This document shows, piece after piece, positions 1 through 12,154 of a DNA stretch of 64,000 bases (its first letter is position 1; each line of letters opens with the position of its first letter). The notes beneath the pieces are model-generated. The model made no database searches and was not told where the DNA came from. It was given only the letters and a program-made list of their open reading frames with translations. The translations under genes and the position numbers were made by a program. Origin of the DNA: Promerops cafer (Eukaryota > Chordata > Aves > Passeriformes > Nectariniidae). The stretch covers positions 434,001 to 498,000 of the forward strand of contig VZSE01011443.1 of the NCBI GenBank assembly GCA_013398275.1. Direction: 5' to 3'.

Positions 1-3000
1 TTATTTCCATCTTGAAACTCTTCTACACTGCCCAAATAAGTGACTGTCAATGAGACTTGGGTCCTGTTGTTTATTAGATTGCGGTTAGATCTTTGCATGA
101 AGAGTAATGCACAGTGTAATTAGTATTATTAACTGTGAAAATACAAATGTTTACAAAACTGGCATCTAATACACCTGGACTATAAATTATGCTTTCTTTC
201 TCTCACACAAAATTCTCATCTTCATATTTACACTTAGTGGGTAGTTCAATGAATCAGACTCTGGAGTGGAAGGATTGGACACAATTAGAGTATTAACTTT
301 AGATAGTAATTGCCAACGTAGTTAAACGTTGGTTTATTTAAATATAGCCACCAAACTATAATGGGCTCTAATGCATGGGAATGAATCGTAGTTTTGTTAT
401 GTTCAGTAAATACTTAGCTATATCCTTTATGTAAACATCCAACTCACAGTAATCCAGTAAAGACATAAGGTAGAGTCTGTTTATTTTAAGAGGTAAACCA
501 CTCAGGATTATACAGGAATTAGGATGTGCATGAATATATGGAGGTTTCTGATGTGAGGAAACTACAGGTTGTCCATTTCACTCTGCTTTTACTCCATGGT
601 AAAATGTGGAATGTGTTCCCCTAATTATCAGTCTATATTCCTGACTTACAGAAACATTTTAGTGTGTAACATCTAAATGGGTATTTAAATTCTGAATTCA
701 GAAGAAAGGTGTGTTAAGTAAGTTTTAAGACTAGAAGTCATACATTTCCTCATAGTAAATGCTTTATTATTTGAACACTGATTAACTGCCTGGTATTCCC
801 TGTGATAAATTGATGGTTTTAGTTTAGTGTTAGTGTAACACTCTGGATTGAAAGTTTGCATGGTGAGTGTCTTGCTTCTTTCTGTTTGGAAATTTTTGGC
901 CAACACAGTCACTTCTGGATGTGAATCTGTGACGTGGAGCCTGGACTACTATTAAGTCTGAATTTCAGAGAGGGAAGCCTTTCTCTCCTCACACAACTGG
1001 AGAATTCAGCAGCCCATTTCATGTGCAGAAATACCTTGCAACCTTTAGTTACACTTTTTACCCCTGTTATTTCTATGGCACATGCTGCATCTGTTGAGCA
1101 CAATGGGGCTGGGTAAAGCAGCAAGGTGAGATCTACCCCTACTTCATTTATTGCAGATTCTAGTCTGTGTGATGAGTGAGACAGAGGCCAAAGAGATTCC
1201 TACTATTCTCAAAGATCAGGGGTTGATGAGTCAGATCAAATGTCTATTAGTTTAGGGTACTTTTGTTTTCTCTCTTCTTGTGCCTACATAAGTTAGGAAT
1301 CGGAACAGATTCTTTTCAGTTGAATCATTTTTCTGACACAGATTTCTGCTTTAGTAGAGGTGAAAAGCAATTTAATAATTCCCCATTCCAGACCAGAATT
1401 TGAGGGGTGTGTAGGAGAAATACTGAAAAGCTCAAAAAGAAAGATAAATTTGATGTTTCATCCATTCTGCACATTGAACAAAGTAAGAATAACATACAAA
1501 AAACATGCATTTTAATCTGTCATGATAATAAATGAGTATCTACAGTTAAAATACTGCATTCCAGCTTAATGATGAGGCCTTGTTTCCAGAATAAAATGGT
1601 AATTGATTAACTTATGTATAAGCAGACTTGATCTCTTTGTGGAGATCCTCAGGGGCACCTCGCAACTTCCACTGACCTACATTAACACTTATTTTCGGCA
1701 AACTGCTTCATGACATAACTAAAACTTCGGCCCAGATCAGGTATCCAGGTTAGGTGTAGTGCACACCATTTGTTATTTTAGTGTTATTCTGAAATGGAGT
1801 TCTCAGATAGCATGGCAGACAGTGGGACATGCAAGGAACATGCATGAACCAACACCAAATCCTGCTTCCTAGAGCCCACTGTCAGCTCAGATGAGTTGGA
1901 CTAAGGCAAAATAGAAAATTCCCACTGCTTATATTTTCCCTACAGAGATCATTGCACAGCATGTCAGCTTGAACAGTTAATCACAAAATAAGGAATGTAT
2001 TTGGAGCTCTGTGCATAAGAGCGTTACCTAGTGACATCCATTGGGACCCTGTGTTTTAGCTTAAAGTACATACTTTAAAAAAAATGTTTCTGAGGTTATA
2101 AGGGTAAATGTTTTGGAGGAAGTTCCTGAAAACATAGGTCCTGTAGGAATCATACCCTTAATCCATTGGCTTGATGCAGTTTTCAGCACAATCAGTAAAA
2201 TCCCACTGCCTTTGCTTGGCTTTGGATTAGACCTCAAGGGTCACAAACTGGTTGAACTAAGCAGTGGAGCAGATGCGAGCTTCCTCAACTTGCAGACCTT
2301 TCTACCAGATTCCTGTTCAGACTTGTTAGCATCTGAATCTCAGGAGTGCTTTCTGGAATATACATCTGCAGAAACCAGCAAACGTGTAAATTATTCTCTT
2401 AAATCTCAAAGTTTTACTTCTAAAAAGGGCAAAAGTAACTTTCCTTTTAAGGAACTCAGTACTACGTTCACTTACACCTCCAGGCTTGAAGACCTCCTCT
2501 TCTGTGGGGTGTTTATGCACTCCTTATGCTGCTGTCATACAACAGTTTAATTAAGCAATACTCTGGTGAAACTGCAGTCAGCCACTATGGCCAGGGTATG
2601 TTTCCTCTGCCCACCACGGAGAGTTGGCTGTTCTAATTTCATTTGTTCAAATTAATGTGTTAACTCCCTCTGAGGAGGTAAGCAGTGTGTCACAGCTTGA
2701 GGCTGGACCTCTGCACACGAATCCTTTTAGTTCATAGCAGGATTCAGGCATGCAAATGTTGACATTTTGAAATTGTTTCCCCAGAAGGTCAAATTAGTAT
2801 AACTGGCTACAAAAAGAAAACACATCTACTCTGATGCCTTTCATAATTAGACTAGCTAGAAATAAACCCAAGTGTTTGCCATTATACTCAAAGCCGTGTC
2901 AGCTGCTACTGGAATTACATTTGTTTATGGAAAAAAATAAAACAAAAGACTTGATTTTGAATATTTATTTGACATTACAGGAAACAAATGGTTGAAATAA

Positions 3001-5868
3001 GTTTTGAAAACTTTGTAAAAAGTAGTGTATTTGTTGTACACTGATTGGTAATGCACTGTTTTCAAGAATGTGAGATATCCATTCCTGAAGGTTTTCAAAT
3101 ATATATGCATCAGTAGGAGACCTCTTCATCATCAGGACAAGGAGTCATTTTCCCAGCTATCTTACAAATATGAATGTGGTCTGCAACAGAATGTCATGAT
3201 GCTGCTTTGTAATGTCTTTCTTGGGTATTACTTAGTCTTCAAACATTATAAACCTGTAGGAACTATATTATGACATTAGTTTATTCCAAATTTAATCAAA
3301 ATCTTGCTCGACGATAAGAAGTTTTAGAGACATGTTTAGTACATTTCACTTAAAGTGTTTAAATTACATCCACGTCTGCTGTAAATTAATTTGGGTGTAC
3401 TAAAAGCAATAGAGCAATGGTTATAATGGTTTCTAGTCTGCTGAAATTTGTCTTTAGAACTTATTTGGAACCACCCAGTGCTACTTTAATTTGGAAACAC
3501 TGAATCAGTGTCCTGTTCAATTTTAGGTGAACTGTAACTTCAATTTTTAAAATTTGTTTTCCCCCTCCAAATCTCTGGGGTGTACCATTAACCACAATGT
3601 GTTAGTGTATGAGCATCAAGGAAAAATGTGAGTTCTCCTTTAACTTTCAGCAGGGATTTTGTGTGAATGTTCCTCATCTGTCAACAGTGACTCATGGTAT
3701 CTTGGATCAATGTGGGCATTTGGAAGCCTGTGTGGCAGTTGACATACACATACACTTGAATATTGCACCCAAAGGAGTGTTCTTTTGGAGGGAAATTAGT
3801 AGAGTAACCAGTGGAGCTGCCGCAAATGAATAATATCATTGGGTCTGGAAGGGGAACTGGAAAGTGCCCTGCCTTTTCCCCCACAACATTCCAAGTTTTA
3901 GTGCGCCCTTTACATGAACCAAACTTATACTGAGGCTACACAAAGTGTGTAAGAAATTAATTAAATTCACATTGTGCTGGTATGGCAATATGGTGCCAGT
4001 GGATGATGTTTTCCTAAATCCAGGTGAAAAATGGACCTGCTTCAAAGCACACAAAGTGCAAATAAATGCAGAGTGTGGAAAAATAAACTAGGTTAAAATT
4101 TGCAGTACATTTTGCAAAAATTGTTACATTTTAGTAATTCTCATTTTACATAGTAAAGATAAGAAGGCAAACCTTTCTTTCCGTTTCAGTGTGCCTGGAC
4201 CATTTCACTGATACCTTCAGTCTACAGATCATTCTCTAAAGGCTTCTCTTCTGACAGGGACACAAAGTAAATTATACGAATGTGATCTCTGATTTCTGTC
4301 TTGGTAAGAAAAGTGCAGTTTTTGTGGCTTGAGCAAAAATGATATAATGATTCTCATTTATATTCCACTGGAGCTTCAGAAATAAAAACTTCCATTATTT
4401 TTCTTTCCTTATGCTAACACTGAGGATAATGATGCTATTGTGTTGATGCAAGAAGAGCTACCATTTATTTAGATTGATGAGACACCTAGGATCAGTGGTT
4501 TAGACTAGATCAGCTTTTTGCTGGTTCAAAGAGAGTAGAAAAGAATAAAACCTCTGGAAAAAGATGGATATTTAGCACGGCAAGCAGCCACACCAGCTTT
4601 TTCCTCCTCCCCTCCAAGTTAATTTTGTTGAACATAATAATATTGCTTGTTTTTTGTTACTTTTGGAACAGTGTTTTCACTTTGCTAATTTGTGTTCTTG
4701 TCACCTCCCTCTTAATGACATTTGCTGCAGGAAGTGGGAGGAGATGTGGCTGGACATGGTGCAATTGGGCCATGCCAGCTGAGAGCAGCCACCAAGAACC
4801 TGCTACGAGCCAGTTCAGGTGGGACGGGCTGAGTGGTCTTGGAGTCAAAACATCATAAAGTTGCTTTCAGTTGTCTTTGGATCCCCTTCTGAGGCCACTC
4901 TAAATAGAGGCTGATGTACCAGGTGAATTGTTGTTCAAACAAATACAACTGTATTTACACTGACATGTCTTTGAGCAAGTGAACCCGTGCTCTGAGGTCA
5001 GGCACCGTGAAGTTGTGTCCAAACCTCATCGTGCATTAAGCCCAGCCAGACAGGAGGTGCTGCCTGAGTGCTGATGATAATCCACTCACTTTTCCTCATC
5101 CACCTCTACTGGAAATTGCTGATGGGTCTTTCTGAAGTTCACTTAAAAGATCCAATATGGACAAGTTTTTTCAAAACGAAAGGCATTTAGAAGGAATTAG
5201 GGGTTGAAATGCTGTTGCAGAAACTGAATTCAATCATTGTGAAATTATGCTGTTTGGAGATACTTCCACTCACCTAGGGGGGCCCAGAGGGTTTGATGAG
5301 GGGAGATGGAGTGGAGAGGAGGAAGGATGAGGGAGGTCCCATGGCCAGCTGAGAATGGAGTTGCAGCAGTCATTTTGCTGAATTAGATTTCAAGTTTTGC
5401 ATCTTCACTTTCCTTGTCAAGACTCAGGTCATGGCTGCATTTTTATCCACACACAATTAGGAGGGAAATATGCTGTCTCCAGCCACAGCCAAAGCAAATG
5501 TGTAATATGGTGTTTCCATAACCAGGGTTCTCCATAGTGGAAGATAACAGGGCTAGGTCAATCAGAGACTGAGAGTTCCCCAGAATGCTCTCTAAGTTTT
5601 CTACAATTTGAATTTCTGGAACTTGGTGAGCTAGAGGCTGTGCCTCTAAATTTAATAGCCTCTTAAAATTTTCTTTTTCTTGATTTTGCCACTTTATCCC
5701 TTGAAACTATAACCAATTTTACCATTTACAAGAGCCCATGACAAGAATTTCTACAGCTTAACTTTATGCTGTGTGAAGTGGATTAAGAAAAATTTTGGGT
5801 GATTTTAGAACTATTTAAAGCTCTTCACATTGTAGTTTCTTGGTGTTGTCAAAATTACAGTTTGCTAT

Positions 5869-5904
5869 TTTCACTACATAGAAGTTTGCTTCTATGTAGT
5901 GAAA
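5869..5904. repeat. Perfect 16-bp inverted repeat with 4-nt loop
   Basis: The arm TTTCACTACATAGAAG at 5869-5884 is followed by the loop TTTG (5885-5888) and the exact reverse complement at 5889-5904. Pairing stops immediately outside (T opposite T). The stem alone is too short for a typical microRNA precursor, and the flanks do not extend it. Confidence 0.9.
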
Positions 5905-7219
5905 TTGTAGGTAGAAATGCATTCCTCCCAGCCCCTTTAGGGAATGCCCAGAATCCAAAAAATGAATAAAAATTGTATGTAAGGTTTACTTTCCATTTTG
6001 AATGTAGCAGTTAATTATAAATTTCTTGTTTCTTATTTGAGTGTGTAATAATTATAGAAATAGTGAAAGTAGATCTAGTTTGGTTTGTGTAACTTGAAAG
6101 GCATTTAAAATTTTGATTGATAGAGCAGTATCCAGCATGAGAAAATGCACTTTGATTTGAGAAATTCACTTTGCTGCTGAATGATTAATTATTACGTTTA
6201 TGACATTTGGATGGAAGTGAAAAACTGGAAATTCCTTTTTGATGCACAGAAGATTGTAGGTGCAACTGGAAACATTTGATAAATAATGTTTACTAATTTG
6301 TTGTAATGAACAATAAATATATTACATACATTGCAGTACCACTGTAAACGGAATCTTTTATCCATGGTGTAAATCCATTGATTTTCATTAGGATAAATTA
6401 AGAGCAAAATTGGGCATTATCACTTTATTTTGGCATGGAAGTCTATGCAAGGAGGGTCAGGGGTTAGAAGTCCCTGCTGTATTTTGCTGCAATTAAAGTG
6501 CACAGTGAAGCTGTGTCTATCTGTATGTGAGCTACGCAGACTGTTTAACTCCAGTCGTTGCTTTCAGCCCCTTGCTGAAACTGATCCAAAAGCTCACTTA
6601 TGGATTAGAAGAAACAAGAGCTATTAGAAGAGAGAAGAATGTAAATCCAAGCATGAATTTTACTCATCCATTCTATTAATGTTAAAAGACAATTCCTCAA
6701 AGTGCTGGATATGTGGTCAAAGTGAAGGGTGGATCCATTCTGGAAAAACAAAATTTTAACAGAAGGAGTGTTGATAGCTATGTCTGAAATTAAGAATATG
6801 AGGTCACTGATATGTACCCGTATACAAAAACCTGGACACAATCCATCTAAGCCAGCTGCTATATAAATTATAATGATTATAATGATTTACCTACTAGCAG
6901 GACTAACCTAAAGCCCTTTTTTACATCTTATTAATCAGAGGACTTTGAAGAGTTGTTACACAGATAGAAACAAGAGTTTCACACATGATTTTCAAGCATA
7001 AAAAGACCTTTTTTGAAGCAGGTCAGATGCATTTTCCATCACAAATCTGCTGAAAACACAAGTGTTACTTACTCTATTTTTTAATTTTGCATATGCAACT
7101 GAATTTCCAGGGAAGCTTCCTAACCCTATTGTGCATATTAAATAATTCACCTTAGTAAATAATTTGTGCAGGTTTTTAATGTCAGTTCGGTAATTAAAAT
7201 ACGTCAGAGAATGACTTTA

Positions 7220-7475
7220 TAGAAGCATAGAATGGTTTGTGTTGAAAGAGACCTCGTAGATCATCTAGTTCCAAGAGTGTGGGACACCTTGCCATGAGCA
7301 CCTTGCACTAGACCAGATTGCTCGAAGCCCCATCCAACGTGGCCTTGAACAGTTTCAGGGATGGGTCATCCACATCTCTGAGCAACCTGGGCCTGTGACT
7401 TACCACCTTCATAGCAAAGAATTTCTTCCTCCTATCAAATCTAAACCTGCCTGCCATCAGTTTAGAGCTTGTTTA
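7220..7475 (-). mobile_element. CR1 LINE fragment (3' end, minus strand)
   Basis: The + strand reads as the reverse complement of an avian CR1 3' end: the remnant of the terminal ATTCTATG motif (AGCATAGAATGG), then GAAAGAGACCTCGTAGATCA, a 'gaccagattgctc' segment, 'ccatccaacgtggccttgaa', 'cacatctctgagcaacctgg' and 'atttcttcctcctatcaaat'. The copy is diverged and 5'-truncated, as is usual for CR1. Its left end is clearer than the right, where similarity fades near 7475. It cannot be active and carries no intact frame. The subfamily was not determined. Confidence 0.85.
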
Positions 7476-10400
7476 ATTTCAGATCGAATCTACCTCTACT
7501 GGATTTCCTCCATCCCAGTGTTTGAAGCTGTAGAGACACTCTCCCTTGCAGCCTCTTAAGCCAGGGAAAGCACTGACACTGGCTTACTGATGGCTCACCC
7601 TCTACAGGTCACCCTCATTCTTACATTGTCTCAATTTTGACATCTAAATCCTTTATAGACCTACCCCATTTGTCTTTCCAAGAGTCAATGGTGACTTGCT
7701 TTTCAAACAGCAAAGTCACACTTGAAAATAAAACCACCAAACTTTTAAAAAATTTCCTCTGATATTGCTATGAAACTTAACAGATCATACTTGCTAGTTC
7801 TTCAAAATGAGCTTACTTTTGAAGTACATTGATTTGGTACCTGAAAGCAGGATTTCTTTAAGAGTTAAAAAATATTTTAATACTTTTGCCCTGGGAAAGG
7901 AATACACTTGCACAAGGAAGGGTTTTATCATAACTGCAACTCTAGTACATATATGGACATGGTTGTTACTTTTGACTCCTAATAGTCCATGGCGTGTAAA
8001 TCACAAAGACACTGACTGGCTTTTTGACTTTCAGGTTCAGTTGTTAGGACCTGTTTAGTTGTTCCCTTTTCAGAAGGGAATTTTCTAAAACATCATTGTA
8101 TTTAAGTAGTTTTTTACATAATAGTTCCTAAATATCATGACAGGTTCTGGCATTATTCAGACAGTTTTACTCTCATCTAAGTTTCTACTCAGAAATAATG
8201 ATTCTTTGGAAGATGAGCTGACTTTAATAATAATAAAGAAATAAACCTAAAACTTCTCAAATTGTACTTGTACAAAAGTCATCATGTAGATGTTTTGTCC
8301 TTGCATTGTGTATGTCTGACTTTCATTGTCATGATTATGACAAAATAAAATCATGTCTTTTGAGCTAACTTCAAAGTAGTTTGCCTGAGAAAACACCCTA
8401 ATAATTCAACATGTAGCTTCATTGAGTAACAATTAGATGAAGAGAAAAATCAATTCATCTTTGCTGGCTTCTTAGCCAGGGTGTCTTGCTTTATTTGGGA
8501 ACAGTCACTAAGTAAGAATTGTGCTCCATGCTACACTTGGACCCAACGTGTAGCTTGACCATGCAGAGGATGGGATGTGGCAGTCTTCCCACCTCATTCC
8601 TGCTTGGAACAACTGTCTGTGTTAGTCCCTGCAGAGGTGTTTGTGCCTCTGTGCTACGATATTTAATGAGACAAGGCCAGAACTGTTTATAGATAAGGTA
8701 ATCACTCCTTGAAGTTACAGCTACCCACAGTTTTACTTAATTGATAAACAGTACCGGTTCTGCTCGCTGGAGACTAACTTCATAGAAGTATCATAGAGAG
8801 AGTTGAAAATTGATTAACTTCTAATGAGATCTGATAACTGAGTTATTTAATGAATAGGATTTAGCTGGCTGTTTACCTGTGCTAGCTCAGATGGTGCAAT
8901 TTCAGGTCACGCAGTGCCACATTGGGCTAACCAGACTCAGAGGGCTGAGTTAATATGCCTGCAGTGTTTTTAGTATTTGAGTTAGAATGTTTATAAACTT
9001 TGCATTAGATCATTATTTTGCCATATTATTGCCACATTTTAAAGAACCTTGATAGTTATAGATCTCCCTAAGATCTGGGTGCTCATTAGTATGATGCATC
9101 ACTTTCATTATTTCTCCTGAGCAGTTCTTATACCAGCACAAGGGGGAGGTAGCAAAGATGTTACCTACTCAAATCTCAAGACAGATGAATTTTCCCTTAG
9201 ACAGACAACATCTTAGTAAAACCAGGTTGTGGTCTCCTTTTGCCATCATATATTCCTGCCTGATGCATCACACACACACAAAAAATTGCTATAGGTAGTA
9301 TGGGTAATATAAGTCTGTGTGTAACAATGTTGGGCTTAAATACTTGTGAAGTTCATGGTTAAATGTGTGCCATAACCCTTCTCACAAAGCCAAATTCACA
9401 ATATGGGATATTACAATAATTTTACAAATGTATGAGATCAAGCTTTACAAGTCTTTGTTAGGTCAGGTTAATATTTCTCATGTTTTATAAGAAAACAGCT
9501 GAGCAATAGGGATAATCTGGATTCACTTTCAGAGACCAAAAGGACAAATAATACAAATAATAAAGGGAAAACAGGTTGGTTTTAAAAATCTAAATGTTTT
9601 ATGTCTTTGAAATATCATGTGACCCCTTCAATTACTCAAACCAAAAACACTTTAAGGGCTGTCATGTAGCTAAATAGTGCTGACATTAATGAGCTAAAAT
9701 CTTCTCTCAGTTTTACAGTATAAAAAACATATGCATCAGTATTTTGAAGTCAAAGGATTCCATGCTTATACTGGTGCAACTGAAACAAAACATGGGTGTA
9801 ACATTCCTCCTTCCAGGTATCTGGTTTTAATCAAACTATACTCTTGGCCCTCAAGTTTTCTTTGCTGCAGTGGAAGGTAGTCAGGAGTGTTTCATTTAAA
9901 ATCCTTGGTTTACATCATGATTGCACAAAAAACTGTATATCTTGTCCTAGCCACCTCTAATTGATAAATTGTAATAATTCCCTGAACTGTGTTTCTGAAC
10001 TATGTGTTCTCTCAGAAGCAAAAGTTTTCCTCACAAACAAATATGGTACTGTTTTTTTTCTCCTTTTAGTAGAGTTCAGTGAAACCAGGTGATTGGCAAC
10101 TGTTATGATAATGTAGATGAACAGGATGAAAGCTAGGACTGACTGAACAGCTGTGAGGGGCTGTGTTCCAATTGTATTTTGATTACTGATAAGATAACTC
10201 TCCCTTTTCTCCCAGTGATTTATCTCATTCAAATTACAATAACACTGAATTGCCATCAACAACAAACGCTGTGTAGTTTCAAGTTTCTGTGACTCTAGTG
10301 TAGCAAAAACCCGAAGGTGCTGATTACAAGCTTTCATGTTACATTTCTAAAAATGGATAAATCACTTATTGCACTATGTGATCTCATACACTTCATAAGC

Positions 10401-12076
10401 CTGTTTTTTGTTTCATTTGAGATAAAACTGATCACTTTCTGGTATTTCCAAGCAGCATAATTCTAAAATTATCTGAAAGCATAAGTTGTTGGGGTTTTTT
10501 TTTGGAGGGGAGGGTGTTGATAATTTGTATGTCTCTTTATTCTTCTGCTCCTAATATGAAATCAAAGACTTACTGGTAAAAATAGTTTTGAAATATTGGA
10601 ACAGTTTGAATATAACTGAAAGATATATAATCTGACTAGTTAAACTAAAAGATGTCACAAAACAAGTGTTTCTGTAATTATTTTTCTCCCCCTTCAGGTG
10701 AAATGCTAAAAATAAAAAAAAAAAGGACAAATTCGTTTTCCTTGTTTTGTTTTATAGAAGTTTCAGTTGTACCACAGACTGTTAGCAAGTTATTTGAATT
10801 AGGGTGGATGACTGAACCATTCTCCTCACTAAGGGCTAGATCCTAAGGTCCCAGTGATGTTTGAGGTGTCAATGAAAGAAAATAATTGTGGTATAAAGTA
10901 GTTAAATCCTGGGTGGGGGGAAAAGGAGTTTTTATCCTCCAGGCTATTGGCCTTTTTACTAAGCATTAGACCTGGCATGGGGTCAAACTCACCTGATTTT
11001 AGACTAGGTTTTTTCATTATATATGGAAATACTCCACTGAAGTATCTCAATGTATGACAGCCATTGTCTCATCCGAGTAGGGACTGGACTCCTAACAAGT
11101 ACAGTGCCTTTTCCATGCTTATATTGCTGGTTTTGCCACATAGCTCTGTTGGCTCATGCCTTGCAGGAAGCTCTTTTGATTTCCTGCCAGTGTCTGCCTT
11201 TTCCATAACTGTTTGACTGGGGCAGAAGTCACCATCTGCACTCACAGCAATGAAATGGGGAAGCTACAGGAGAGGTTGGAAGTTAAAATACCCACTCCTT
11301 TCCTTGCATATATCTAAGAATTCAGCAAATAATTACTCAAAGAGTAATGACTAATTTACACCTGGGATTATTTAGGAAGATACACATGCTGATATACAGA
11401 GCAATATGCATCTGTGTAAGCAAGAAATGCATGTGCGAACATGCGGCCACCTGATTCTCTGTAGCCAAAGTAGAGGCCTGGCGAGAGAAGAAGGAAATGT
11501 TCTAGCATGACGTTGTGGGAGGCACTGCTCACAGTTCAGCAGAATCCCTGTTTGATGGCATAATGGCATTGACTCATCTTTTGTCTACTGCTGGGAGATC
11601 TATAGTGAGATCTTATCGCTGCTGGCAGAGGAATGCAGGTCGAGAGTTTTGTGCAACCAGCAACCCACTCATTGGCTTCGGGAGCGTGTTGTGACGAGCA
11701 GCACTCCCTGAATGATCAGTCACTCTGCAGAGTCACCAGGAATAGGACAGGGCCAGATCTGAATCCTGCCGAGGAAACTAGGGAACCTTTCCTCCGGTTT
11801 TTAGAGAAATTGATGTGCCCTTTTGACCCTTATCAACAAAAACAGTCTTGGCTGGTGTGTGTCATTGTGAAGTCTATAGCGGGGACGTAGGCCAAAGGCA
11901 CAAATTTTCTAAGTTGTTACACAGACAAACTCCCTCTTGCTAAAAAGATTAAAGATAGTTTGCCTGCTAGTAGATAAGTGAAAAATAAGATGGTTTTCTT
12001 TTGTTATGTTCTCCTCCTGACAAACTCCGCTGAGGGAACACAGACATAAAACAAGGTTTACAGTGGAATACCAACC

Positions 12077-12154
12077 ATGGATAAAGCAAACTTCAGGATC
12101 TGCATGACTGTATTCATCTTAGCTATAGCTGTGGTTTTCTGGCTTCTTCTTTAA
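12077..12154 (+). other. Speculative 25-codon micro-ORF with one predicted membrane segment
   Basis: The ATG at 12077 sits in a strong Kozak context (CAACCATGG, purine-free A-rich lead-in, G at +4). It opens 25 codons ending TAA at 12152-12154. Residues 2-7 are polar (Asp2, Lys3, Asn5, Arg7); residues 8-25 are almost wholly hydrophobic with Trp22 and three final Leu. An AATAAA lies at 12172-12177. This resembles the layout of small membrane regulators such as sarcolipin but has no sequence match that I recognise. In AT-rich intronic DNA such a frame can arise by chance, and there is no evidence of transcription. Confidence 0.15.

Noticed and set aside
2113..2550. 145-codon open frame on the + strand
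   Set aside because: It has no recognisable domain, signal or splice context and sits in intron sequence; the residue composition looks random.
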